From Litomosoides sigmodontis (Eukaryota > Nematoda > Chromadorea > Rhabditida > Onchocercidae): a stretch of DNA of 64,000 bases. This document shows, piece after piece, positions 35,848-48,061 of this stretch. The notes below the pieces were generated by a model, which ran no database searches, was not told the DNA's origin, and saw nothing but the letters and a program-made list of their open reading frames with translations. Position 1 is the stretch's first letter; the number at the start of each line of letters is the position of its first letter. The stretch is taken from the NCBI GenBank assembly GCA_963070105.1, contig OY718806.1, forward strand, positions 7,895,865 to 7,959,864, written 5' to 3'. Made by a program: the position numbers and the translations under genes.

Positions 35848-38800
35848 CTACGATGTTTCAGTAAAAGTAGCAGTGTCGAAAATTTCAACAATTTCCATAG
35901 CTAACTGCGTAAGTTCGCCGCATTCATGTAAGTTTGTAAGAATAGCAACACATGTTCCACCCGTACCGGTGAAATTATGGTCTGGTTTGATAAGGAGGAT
36001 GGATGATGCACCCACAGCAGCACCAGTGTGTAGAAAAACTCCTTTTCGTGGCCAGGTATCGCTTAGGCCTCCATATTTTTGATCCTCTCCATCAATTTTG
36101 TACCAACCAAGGGCATACACATTCCCTCGATGATCGGAAATTTCACCCTTCCAAAATGTGTTCATGGTTTCGGCATCAAGCAAAGGTTTCATTTCATTAT
36201 TTTCGATTGACGATTGTTGATTTGCTGCATGATAACTGAAAATGCAACATTAAGATTCTTCCCAAAATTTATACACTATTTTCAACACTCCGGGCTATTA
36301 ATTTGTCCGTTGATTACAAATCTAGCGATACTGAACTTAAACTTACCTATAAAGCATTGCGTTAGCGAAAATAAGTAAGTCGGTAACGGTGGATAATAAT
36401 CCACCACCAGCCCATTTGCTTGAATTGTCTACTTCCGGAACATTTTTTAATTCATGATCCGGATCACGATAATAATATCTGAAACGAAGAAACGATCTCC
36501 AAGAACACTTGACTGCAATTTTTATAACTACCTTTCATAAGAAGCCTCCATCCACTCAAAAAAATACATCATATAGGAACTCAGATAATAGCACAAGCAG
36601 TAACACATAGAATCTTGATTGAAATACTTTTCTCATTTTACCTCCTGAGATCTGTTACTTAGACTTCAATTATATTTCTATATATTTCGAAGTAGCAAAT
36701 ATTTATTTTCATTAAATAAAATAAAATGGCAATGAAATAAAACAACGCAACGTGAGCAGATAAATGGCACATTACCTGGCCCGATTAGCGATGAGGGGAA
36801 AATTAAGGTCGAGGTATGAGTGGTTCATTCCTAATTCTCGGAACAAATTTGTTATTTGTTCTACATAGCTTTTATTAGCTGCTTTCTCCAATGCAGCACT
36901 GAGTAGAGTAAATCCATGGGTCGTGTATCGGAATTTACTTCCCGGTTCCGCTACTAATTCATCATGTTTGAAGATTTCCAGTGCGTCTTTCACACATTCG
37001 TAGTGAATATTGGAAAAAAACTCAGACTCATCCCTGAGTTCGACACTCCGATGTCTCGTTGAATCACTTCTACTGTACTTCTCCTGGAAGATTATATCGT
37101 TTAAAAAATTTTCTTATTTCAACAAACTTGTCAAATAAAGGACACACGCATACCTTGTATTTCGTCTTTATTTTATGCAATAAGTTCCTCACATTACTAT
37201 CAATCCCTGTTTCAGCTGCTTTTCTCAGTTCTCGTACAAAATCTTCTACGCTCGGCTCAACAGGCTGCAATACAAACCTTTTAGAAGATTTTGAAAAATC
37301 ATGAGCCACAAAGATTTTCACATCGAGGCATACACATAATATGTTAGACACACGGCTGGCCGGTAGAATTCGAGGAAGGCTTCAGGTCACCTGTGTTTGG
37401 CAAGTTTTTATGCAGTGGGTGAGGGATGAGAATAATCTAAGAATGTTGGATGCATGGAGTTACCGGAGTTTTTAAACAAACTGATTTCAGGGATATAACT
37501 GATGGCTTTGTCTTCGACGAAATTGCCCTCATTTCTTTATTCGACTGTTAGCACAGGAGTCATAAATGCATTTTACCACAAAAAAGTTATTGATCACTAC
37601 GAAAATCCGCGAAATGTAGGGGCACTCGACAAAAATGACCCGAGTGTTGGCACGGGCATTGTTGGATCGCCGGCCTGTGGGGATGTTATGAAACTTCAAA
37701 TCAAGGTAAATTCTTTTTATAGGACCTAAATAGTAAGCCACTCCACAAATTTGCTACGATGAATAGAACCAGAGCTGTAAGTCCCACTAGTTGACTACAT
37801 TTTGAAGGCAACAGTCTTAGTGCTTATTTATATTATGTTGCTTGTTTGAGACGTATTTGTACATGGCAGTAGGCAATCAGTAGAACTACTAGAGTACTAA
37901 CCTTGCAAAGAAAGAGAACCCTATGTTGTTGTGAAAGTCAAAGATTCGAAAGGATGCGTATCATTCTAAAATCAGGTCGATGAAAATGGCAAAATAATTG
38001 ATGCAAAATTTAAAACATTTGGTTGCGGCTCAGCAATTGCATCAAGTAGTCTTGCTTCCGAATGGATTAAAGGCAAGACAACCGAATATGCTTCGAAAGT
38101 CAGGAATGACGAGATTGCGAAAGAACTTTGCCTTCCTCCTGTCAAACTCCATTGTTCCAGTAAGTTACGGATTTTATGTTCGATTCCTCAACATTCTTAA
38201 ACTGTCTCTGTACATTTGATAATGTGTAATCAATGCATTTTCTGCAGTGCTAGCGCAAGATGCAATCCAGGCAGCTCTAAAAGACTACAAGAAAAAACAG
38301 AAGAAATTGAACGGCTGATTGGTACTGAGCAGTTAGCACATACATTTAAAGAATGTTCATTTTTATACTAGCTTATTATTACTGAAATATTTTTGTCCTT
38401 CTTTACGTGGTAGTAATAGATATCTCCTGTGATACGTGTGCTTTGTTCATATTGCTTATAAAATAAAACTTGAAGGGTCCCAAACGTATTCTACGGTAGA
38501 TCCTTTGTCAGCAGTTTCCTGACAGAAGGCTTGTCATACTCCCCATATCCTTGGTTTGTGTGCATACATGAAGAAGATAGCAACACCAAAGGTATTTCTG
38601 ATTAGTTACACTTAACGTGTAGTTAAGTGCATCAAGTTTTTACATTTGGCTTCTTTTCCTGACTTCTTCGTATCATATACCAAATATGCTCAACGTTAAC
38701 AAAATCAAAATGAGAGAATTAGGTATAATGTGGAAAGGTAACCATTTTATAATGTCTGATACCGCTTGTATGGCTCAAAAGTTGACGGATTGTTATGGTA

Positions 38801-40005
38801 ACGTCTTTATCATTATATTTCTTTTTTGGAAAATCCGGCACATAATCCTGCAATGCGTTCCTTATGCCTCATATATAATTTATGAAAACAAAGCTATGTA
38901 TATGGTTCCCACTATCCAACGCAAAAAATTCCCAATAAAATGTTGGAACCTGAATAGAAGCATCCAAATTAAGCTTTCCGTTTTGGACCAAACGTGCGGC
39001 AAGAGCAGCTGTTACTGGTTTACTTATGCTGGCAATTCTCATCACGGTGTCGCTTTTACATGGTACCAGTTGTTCCACATCTGCGTAACCGTATCCTTGT
39101 TCCCAGACACATCGGCCATTACGTGAAACACCTATGGACAATCCTGGGACTCCATTTCTCACCTGCACCATATTGATTTAAGCATCCGATTGGTTGCATC
39201 ATTATATGCAATAAACACAGCATTCATTAAGTACTCGTTCTCATAAAAATACCTACCGAGCTTCTAAATAAATGATTTGATCCAAATCCTGGTGTAAAGG
39301 AAAGGAGTCGTTTTGGTTTTTACTTTTTCATTTAGAGATCCCGATATTCGCATGGAACCTACGGAAGTGGATGTTAACGATTTCTGAATAATCAAATTAT
39401 TAGTGTCTTTGATTCGCACGATAATCTAATTCAATCCATGTCCCTAAGTAGATTCTGAAGTTTCAAAAGTGCTGTAGAATCGGACAACTACAAAAAAGAC
39501 AAAGGACGACTAGGTACTACAAATATGACCCGAACAAATTGAACTACACAACATATTTTTACATAAGAGAATTAAAGAGATGTTTTAAGATAGAAACTGT
39601 AGAAGTAGTACTGAAGGCATAATAATTCCCAATCAGGCTCGTTGAAATTAATGAACAATTTTCAGACACAAAGGAAATTTACGCAAGAAAGTTCAAGACG
39701 GTTTCTGGTAAATCTGTTCACTGCTAACTTTCTTACTGTTAACTATTTTCACTAGTTTCAAGGAGGAGTACCATGAATTGCTTCACGATAGTAGCGGCTT
39801 TCTTCTTCTGTTCAAGATATTTTGAGGTACTGCACGACTGACGATCAGTACTAAGTCCTAGTGCAACGCATGTGGTCGATAAAGGAAGAGCCAAGTAGTG
39901 GTGCCAACGCATTTTTCGCTTTTGCCTAAAAAGCCTGGAAAATAAAGATCCATCGCTCCAACTTACTGCAGGGAAACGAAGCACAATTTGCGACGTGTAA
40001 CACAC
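35848..40005 (-). CDS. LACTB: LACTB-like serine beta-lactamase-related protein
   Basis: Seven exons: about 40005-39772, 39162-38950, 38847-38743, 37264-37154, 37083-36776, 36478-36347 and 36235-35848. All internal junctions are phase-consistent. The protein follows human LACTB: NGVPGLSIGVS, RIASISKPVTAALAARL with the SxxK catalytic motif (SISK), DYVPDFPKKKYNDKDVTI, LLSHTSGIRHY, PGSKFRYTTHGFTLL in place of the YxN element, NRARYYYRDPDH, SSKWAGGGLLSTVTDLL, and HTGAAVGASSILL as the KTG-equivalent triad. Known LACTB forms filaments in the mitochondrial intermembrane space and has peptidase-type activity. The N-terminal exon (KRKMRWHHYLALPLSTT) is basic and hydrophobic, as a targeting signal would be, but the exact start is uncertain. 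The intron between exons 3 and 4 contains iscu-1 on the opposite strand. Confidence 0.93.
37502..38318 (+). CDS. iscu-1: Iron-sulfur cluster assembly scaffold ISCU
   Basis: Three exons, 37502-37705, 37976-38159 and 38248-38318, all phase-consistent. The product is about 152 aa. It contains YHKKVIDHYENPRNVGALDK, GSPACGDVMKLQIKV with the first scaffold Cys, FGCGSAIASSSLASEWIKGK with the second, and LPPVKLHCSMLAQDAIQAAL with the third Cys and the LPPVK motif bound by the HSP70 chaperone. Its first 20 or so residues are Ser/Thr-rich and hydrophobic, fitting a mitochondrial presequence. It builds [2Fe-2S] clusters with NFS1/ISD11, frataxin and ferredoxin. The whole gene lies in the 1.5-kb intron of the LACTB-like gene between 37264 and 38743, transcribed in the opposite direction. 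Confidence 0.97.
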
Positions 40006-40299
40006 ATGCGATACTACAGGCGAGGGGAAAAATGCGGCTACAGCAACGCTACAATCGGTGGTTGAATTTCACGCAGCATCTTCCCACTGCTGCACGTGGT
40101 GGATTTAATTAATGAGTGATTTCCATATATTACTATTACTAGCACCCTACTTCCTCCATTTCTAGCAATTCTCGGAATCTTGTGAAACTTGGTAGATGAG
40201 ACGCTGAAGTTTCAGACGGAGGAAATCATATACGTATGCGCGTGTGTATGCATGCGTGTTGAACGTGAATTATGAAAAGACGGCACACGAGGAAAACAG

Positions 40300-40388
<89 letters not shown>

Positions 40389-43300
40389 CTTCAGACATTG
40401 TTAGTGGTATATGAAAGAGTCCAATAAGTGCTTATATATCGGTTTGATTTAAAGTAAATATGAACAGGCCATCGATCCAAACGGTGCATTCATCCGGTTT
40501 CGTACAACAACGTGTTACTGTAGTGAATTAGCTGTAAGCATTATCAATGCATCCTGGATATCAGAAATTGTTTTTAAATCAGCAGTTTGCAAGTATCAAA
40601 TGATTGATATGATACAGAAGTTTCCAGTTTACAATAATGAATAAAGTGATACTGCAGAAATAATAGGTAATGTTAACCGTAATGGATAACGATCCATTGT
40701 GTTTGCAGCTTAATGAAGTTAAATTTTATTTATATGAAAATATGCACGAATTTTTTTCAGCATTGTTAAATTAGTTTATTTTATAGCAGAAGTTTAGGAT
40801 GAGCTTTGAGAGCTGAAAATTTCTACGACACTTTTTAGTCCTTTTTTTCTTGCCTTAGCAAATGGCAACAAGATGTTTGGAATAACGGTAATTTCTAAAC
40901 AGCAAATCGGAATATTTCCAACGCAACACGTGAAGTGAACACCAAACGCAAATGCCTTTTTGATTTCAATTAGATTTTGATTTCAATTAGCTATTTCATT
41001 TCCTTCGGGGCGGTTTTTTTTTTTAAATAAATGCAATTTCTTGTGAACTATTTCGATAGTAGCACTAACATATAAAAAAGCGTCTAATTAGATGGTTGGC
41101 TGATTAGACGGAACAATCCGCACAAACTGTTATGAAGAGAAGATCCGATAGCTGCTTTCTTTTGTAATGATAATATTGATAATAAAACGCTCATCACATC
41201 GAATTACCACCGAACCTCATCTCATTTTTTCACCTCTTTTCTCAATCATTTCCAAAATGGGCGATTTGGACTTTGAAATAACTAGGAAAATGGCAGTGAA
41301 AAAAAAGCATTCAAATGTGCAAACAAAAAGTGAACTAGTAATATGCGGTGAATATATTTTAAAAGAGGATTTTCACTTTTTTATAACAATTCTCAAACCA
41401 ATGTGAAAGTTCGCGCACTGTTAAAATGATCGCTGTTGATCACTGAGCTTATGCAACGCCTACATTCAATGGAAAAATGCACATGCGTACACAAACTCTT
41501 ATATTTCGACGTTTTGTTTGCCAGGAAAATGAAAACGTTCCAGCTACAAGAGAATCTGAATCGCCAATTGCGAGCACTGAACGATGCTTTTAACTTCTAG
41601 CAAAATCGGCGTTCCATTTCAAAACGAATTCAACAGTTCTTTTTCCGGAGAGCGTTGTAGTCGGTTGCCACATATAGACCACACACGATGTTTTGAACGA
41701 ATGTTGTGAGGTCATCTTGCCGCACTCTGATTATTGATCAACAAAATGGCACTACGTAGCGAAACTGAGTTTTTGATTTTTAAATTTAGCGCCTTGAAAA
41801 ACTCGAAATTGAAATTAACTTACCAAATTAGGGCATACAAGTGCTATCGGTCAAGTAAGGGATGGAGGATGTTGTCGTTGCATTACGATGCGGAATAAAA
41901 TTTTGAAAGAGTTGGTGTAAAAGGCAATTTTGATACTATCGAGGGAGGAATTTTTGTTATCATCAGAAAGCATACTGCACTGATAACGATTGCAATATCA
42001 GAGAAAGAATGCATGAAAACTTTGTTTACAGTGGAAAGCACGAAAATAACAAATTCTTCAAATACGGATAAGGCCACTCTGTTGGGACTTACGAAAAGCA
42101 AAAAAGGGATAATCTGTTGAATAGGATTTCAAATCCAAATTTCAATAAAATTTGATAAATTTAAAAATCTCCAAACTCTAACTTGCCAAAGCATTCATTG
42201 AAACAAGAGCGAAATGAAATGTGATAAGATTGTTGTGGATTTTGTGATGTGAAAAAAAAAACTATTACGTAATTTTCCACGTGTAATTTTGTTAAAGAAT
42301 TTTTCATAATTTCTTATGAGAACACTTATGGGATTTATTCTAATTTACTTCTAGCTATTTTCTTTAATGAAACTTTTAAATTCAGCAAAGGAATTGCTCA
42401 AGATTTTAATGGATTGAACTGTGTAGTAATAATGGGACACATATTTCAAGTGCTGCGTTTCCTGAAATCGAAACCAAACGGTCCTGCTTATGATTTTCAA
42501 CTCACTGATATCATGTAAAATAGCATCCACTAACTTTTATAGCTTTACTTGATTTAATCTCATCAATGAGTGAATTAGAAAAAAATCCGTCTAAATGTAA
42601 CCAAATGTTCCAAATGTTATTTGGATGAATGCATTCTAATCAATTTCGTGTAAAAACCAATTATTTTTGATGGCCTAAAATTGAGAAATGAGAACTGTTT
42701 TGCCTTTTATATTACTATTTTATATAAAAATTAGTTATATTTTGAATAATATCTCTATCTTTATTACCGTTTTTTCTTTCAATCGAATTTTTGAAAATAT
42801 AAAGGAAGTTGAAATAAAGAATTGATTGAGTAAGAAGAAAGAACTCATTCAAACAGTAAAATTATTGTCTTATTTGATTGAATTTGAATTGCAGTTAAAA
42901 GATTTTATCACTTTTTTATCAAATATAATCCCTCAACATTAGTACCACAGACAACAGTCAGTTTCATTTGTTCATATGGGGAAAGGTGGAAATGGAGCAT
43001 TTATATTCCTATAGTACTTTCTAGAATTAAGTAATTAGTTGGTTCAAATAAAGAACATTTCATCATTCCTGCTATGATTGAAATTACCAGAAAAATTACA
43101 GAAATTGAAATTACGGTCTCAATTTCGTGATTTTGAAATTTAGAAAGATTAGGAGATGAAACGATGCCGGTACAGAATATCGATACATTTCAAGCTCTGT
43201 TCCGTGTTCTTCACACTACCGCTGCTAATTGCATTACTTGTGACAAGCGGTAGTTCATTCACTGAAATTTTAGTCAAGTTTCCTCCAATAAATAAAAGGT

Positions 43301-43433
43301 ATTAAATTAGCGTTTTAGAATTTACCGCATCAAGTTATCCTTTCCTCTTGACTATTTAAAATTCGAATTTATATTTCTGTTTGATTAACAAACGTTCGTC
43401 AAAATTCTAATGGATTTTTTTCCTGCATTTACA
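40006..43433. other. Gene-poor intergenic region
   Basis: About 3.4 kb upstream of the LACTB-like gene and upstream of the GT31-like gene. It contains a long AT microsatellite (40302-40386) and a short direct repeat of a TTTTGATTTCAATTAG unit near 40957-40990. I found no supported coding exon; the 60-80 codon ORFs lack motifs. Confidence 0.4.
40302..40386. repeat. (AT)n microsatellite
   Basis: About 85 bp of uninterrupted AT dinucleotides in intergenic DNA; length is likely polymorphic. Confidence 0.95.
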
Positions 43434-43440
43434 GAAGAGC

Positions 43441-44910
43441 GATGATCATAGTGAAGGAAGTGTTTTGGTCAATCCATATCAGTATGATTGGACAATTCTG
43501 AAATAAACATTTCGTACCGTAATGTACCCAAAGCTAACAGCTATAATCGTTATTCATTCTGGCACCGATCATTTTCGGCAGCGTTCACTCTTTTGACAAA
43601 TGTATAGCAGGAATTTTTACAAATAAGTTTGCCAATTTTGTAATTTCCAATAAAATCTGACATAGCTGCTAAGCGTTACTCGTTAGGCTTCGATCACGTT
43701 TCACCTTTAAATTGTAAAGTTTTAAAACGAAAGATTGACATCTTCCAATAGGTGGACGTTTGCAGTTTTTCATGTCATAATTGGAAGAAGTGGGACAAAT
43801 TTTATTTATAAAAAGAAATAAATGGATGAAGAAATTATTTGCAGTACGATATTACGACGCTATTTGCAGTAGGAATGCCAAAAAATATGAAAATGCAGAA
43901 AGAGCTACTGGAAGAGTCAGGAAGAGAGCACGACTTTGTACAACAAAACTTTCATAACAGCTATAAAAATTTAACGTGGAAGGTTAAATTTAGAGAAAAG
44001 TTCAATTTTACAACTAATATTTTGTTCACTTATATTAAATTGAATCCAAAGAAAAACAAAAACAAATAGCAACTCTGTTTTAATCACCAACACTTTGTCT
44101 AGGTAGTCATAATTAATTAATCAGCAAATGCATAGGTTAGATGGTTATGGATGATATCTGCATGCATAGATGAATACTGTCCGAATGTACAGTATATAAT
44201 AAAACTTGATGATGACGTTGTATGCAACATATTTCGAATGCTTCATTTCGTGAATATGCATTTTAAAACAACAAGCTTATTGGAATCACAGAAACAAATA
44301 TTTCGCCGAGTCATTTGTCATCGGCCAGTATCACGAGAAAAGAAAAACAAATGGCATGCGCGTCAAGTAGAGCATTTCTTTTGTCCACAAATTTCGATTT
44401 TTTTTTGTTGTAAATTTACCTGTAAGCAATTGATGGCTAAAAATAATTGTTTGAGGTATGTAGCGAATGATGAACTACCTTACGAATATTATTCAAACTA
44501 TCGTGTGGGTATGGCAATTACATCCACCGGTGATTTATCGAGCATACTCATGCAATCGGCAACAAAACAGCGGCTCATTATTTTGCGCAATTCATTTCTT
44601 CCAGTGAAACATAGTACAGCAAATTTGAACTAAAGCAATCACAGCTCTATGTACCTCTATGTGATAAGCAGAATAACTTCAATAGAGGGGATGAGACAAA
44701 AAATTTACATTAATTTAATATCGATGATAAGCAAAAAAGTGATGGGGAAGTTTTACTGTGATCTAATTTTAAGCTAAGGAGAAGTTGCACAGGTGGGTTT
44801 AATGACTTAGAGAAATAAAAACTTCGTTGCAGATCGATGATTACTTCATAACTGGAATTTTGGCGAAGAAAGTTAAGGCTCATTTGGTGGATCTAAAGCG
44901 AAAAATAGTA
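43441..44910 (+). pseudogene. GT31 beta-1,3-galactosyltransferase-like gene, probably decayed
   Basis: Plus-strand segments match GT31 enzymes in order: VNPYQYDWTI, LTAIIVIHSGTDHFRQR, LFAVGMPKNM followed by LLEESGREHDFVQQNFHNSY and NLTWK, then a DxD-type YIIKLDDDVVCN, KKNKWHARQ, ELPYEYYSNYRVGMAITSTGDLSS and, in a later exon from about 44833, IDDYFITGILAKKV. GT31 members are Golgi type II membrane enzymes that add Gal or GlcNAc to glycoproteins or glycolipids. In the first conserved block an in-frame TAA (about 43503) and a TGA soon after HFRQRSLF interrupt the alignment. Two later junctions do not close in phase, and no N-terminal membrane anchor was found. This suggests a decayed copy. A functional gene with unusual splicing remains possible. 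Confidence 0.6.
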
Positions 44911-46407
44911 ATTTTATAAATGGGAGGGAAATGAAAAAGCGCTTGTGAACGGTGGTGTCAAATATGTCGCATGACTTGCAATTATGGCGACAAATTGAGG
45001 ACAGTTATTTCATGCTTTCTTTGAATGGCGCCGGAAAATTGGCGGTTCCCCCTTTACGTATTCGTTTCAAGAGAATTTAATTCGAAATCACATGGAAATA
45101 TATTCAATTTTTTTTTTCATGAATGTCAAATGCAATTATTTTAAGACCTAAAGGGTGTATTTTTCTTTTATTTTAAAGTATCTGTCCTATTAAACAGTGA
45201 ACACATTTTTGTTTCAAAATAATTCTTAGAAGATGTATTAAAAAATGTTTGAGCAATCAGTTGTAGGTTCCGAAGAAGGGAGAGAGAGAGTGAGTGAGAA
45301 AAAGGGAGCGAGTTGAGGCAATTTTTACCAAAGTGCATAATTAAATCAATTTGAAAGTATTCTGTCCCTATTAGCAGTCCACATTTTCTCCAGCAAATTT
45401 AACAGTATGAAAGCAATGATCTACTACAAGGAGAAATTTGTAATAAAATTTGTGAAAATTTTCAAACATGTTATTTAAAATCCACGAAAGTTTTACGACG
45501 GATAAAAGCTAAAGGAAGATAAGAAAAGCTTTGTGCAATTTATTCAGCTGCAAATTCATGTAGCATTTCTTTTTCAGTAAAATAATAATATTTACAAACA
45601 ATACGTGAAGCTAACGTGACTATTTTAAATGTTTGCACAAGGTGGAAATCATTTCGATCATTTCCACTCGTTTACTACTAGCAATATAAGGAAAAAATTA
45701 AGATAGTAAAAATATTTTGAAAATTTAGCTTACTTGAGAAAAACATGCTTTACACAACAATGTTCATTGGTAATTAGTAAGCTTCTTGCTCTCATTTGAG
45801 ATTTGTTGCATAAAGTTGCAATTGTTGAAGTGTTTATCACACATGTATGACTAGTTTAATTTCAATTTCATCTTCTCCGTATTCCTCACTGAAGTGCTCC
45901 TCAGCAAACGGACAAATTGACAACAATTAGCATAGTGGCCGCTGTTTGACAGTTAATGTTTGTGGAATTATAAGGAAATATTAGTGTACAATAATAGCAC
46001 CTATGGAGCACTTTAAAAAGCTTCACGTGCATAACTTTAAAGTTTTAATTAAACGCCCTTCATCTTTTTCTCTCTCTCTCTCTCTCTTACTACGTGCAAC
46101 AGAACGAGAAGTTCCTGGAACTTGTAAACCATACACACCTACCATTTTCTGCCGTCCACAGAAGCTATCCATTTCGGACAATACGTTGACAGGGAGATGT
46201 TCGGAAACACTGTTGTGAGTTTGACCAATGCATTACTGCCAGCTGTCTGTCGTTGAGATGGTACGAGTTCGATGTACGGCAGTGTTGGATAGCGAGGTGG
46301 CACCTGGCCGAAGAGGTGGGAGATGGAGTGCGACCTAAGCTGATCAACAATCTGCGCCTGCTACTTACAACAGCTATTTCATTTCTTCACAAACCCTCGC
46401 GCTTTCC
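44911..46407. other. Intergenic region
   Basis: About 1.5 kb with a short GAGA tract near 45279-45310 and a CT tract near 46071-46088. A minor plus-strand ORF at 46003-46218 has no motif. It likely contains the promoter of the CRTAP/leprecan-like gene. Confidence 0.4.
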
Positions 46408-47990
46408 TTGTCTCGTCTACCGATAATGCACCAGCACTACACAATCCACGCATTTATACTTTCGCTACTTCTAGATATTGTTACGTGTACTTCTGAAGAA
46501 CCTGAGGTATTTCCCTTTCAACAGCAAATCATCACACTTTGTCCTTTCTCTTCGCTGCTTCATGAACTTGGATTTGTTGCGTGTATTACAGTTTCCGTTT
46601 TACCAAAATTTTCCCATCCTTTTCAATTACTAAAAAGGTTTTTCCTTCTTTGAACTTGATTTGCAGTCAATTGCGAGGCTTTCCAGGTAACCTTTGAACA
46701 ACTGTACAAATATGGAAAAAATGAGTATACGAACGGTAATTGGAATGATTGCATTGCATTCTTTCTTCGGTCAATCGAAGATTACGATTATTTCGTCGAG
46801 GAAAATGTGTGGTGTCGCGAGAAATGTGCGAGAGAGCATAAAATAAACAGGCGCACAGGTCTGTTTACTCTATGATTGACTTAACTTTCAGTATGAGTAA
46901 AATTATTCAACAAATTCATCTTATTCTCATTGCATTACGGTTTAAAAGCGCTGAGGGACAGAAATGATAATTTAATTTCTACAAATGAAGATAATTAGTC
47001 GATTGATGTCACTCCTGGCTTCTTCTTTCCCCTCAAACGTCTCATACATGCAGATTGAGGATTTTCTCTCTTGAAAAGTTGCAGACTTAAAAGATGGCGG
47101 AGAAGATATTGCGGAGATAGCAATGATGTACACAAATGCGCAGCACGCATTGTGTTTATTTCGGTGTAAAAATGATCGGTTAACATCAATGAGGCCTCCA
47201 ATAAATGATCCTGATATTTTCGAGGAATTTCAGGTCCGAAAGCCATATCAGTATCTACAGATTTGCTACTGGAAGGTGCTACATAAGTTTTTTTTTTTAA
47301 TGAGATTTTGTTAAATGTTTTTCAACAATTTTCGACTGATATATGCTAATATGATGAATGTAATATTGATTTAGGCCATGAAAAAAAAAGCCATGCATTT
47401 TAGCAAAAAGATTTGGCATCGGCCGTAAGAAGTGCTTATACTTATTTGGTGACAAATCCGAAGGATAAGGAAACGTTGGATAATTTGGCATTTTACATGG
47501 AACAAGAAGGATACAATGAGGAAATGCTTGTTGATGCTCGGCAGATGAAATATGAGGTGGATGGACGAGGCTTTCTAATCAATAAGATATGCTCGGCTGG
47601 AAGTTAAAAATAATTATAAGATGAAGAGTGTACCTTCCTTTCACTTTTGACTTCGCTTCACATTTAAATTATATTAACATGTCAAATTGTATGACGGATG
47701 CATGACATGTAGTCTTATTCATGCTACATGACATTTCACAGTCACTACTTACAATTTTAATTCAGGCAAGCTATATGCGAGGTGTTAAAGCATACAGCAA
47801 CGGAGACTGGCAATTATGTGTTAATGAATTTGAAACTTCACTAAAACAGTTTTTTGAAGAGGAGCAAAAATGTCGGCACATCTGTGAAGATAAATTAAAC
47901 TGGGAGACGCTTGATACTATCAATCCGGAAATCACTATTATTGTCACAAGTTTGATTAACTTCATTATTCATATGTGGAATTTTTGGAAC

Positions 47991-48061
<71 letters not shown>

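Noticed and set aside
38686..39126. 146-codon plus-strand ORF
   Set aside because: It lies antisense to two well-supported LACTB exons (38847-38743 and 39162-38950) and has no motif of its own.
40302..40386. AT tract as a possible replication origin or promoter element
   Set aside because: It is a simple microsatellite, and nothing around it supports a regulatory role.
47950..48059. Tyr-Ile repeat protein extension
   Set aside because: It is read-through into an intronic AT microsatellite; a donor at 47949 ends the exon.
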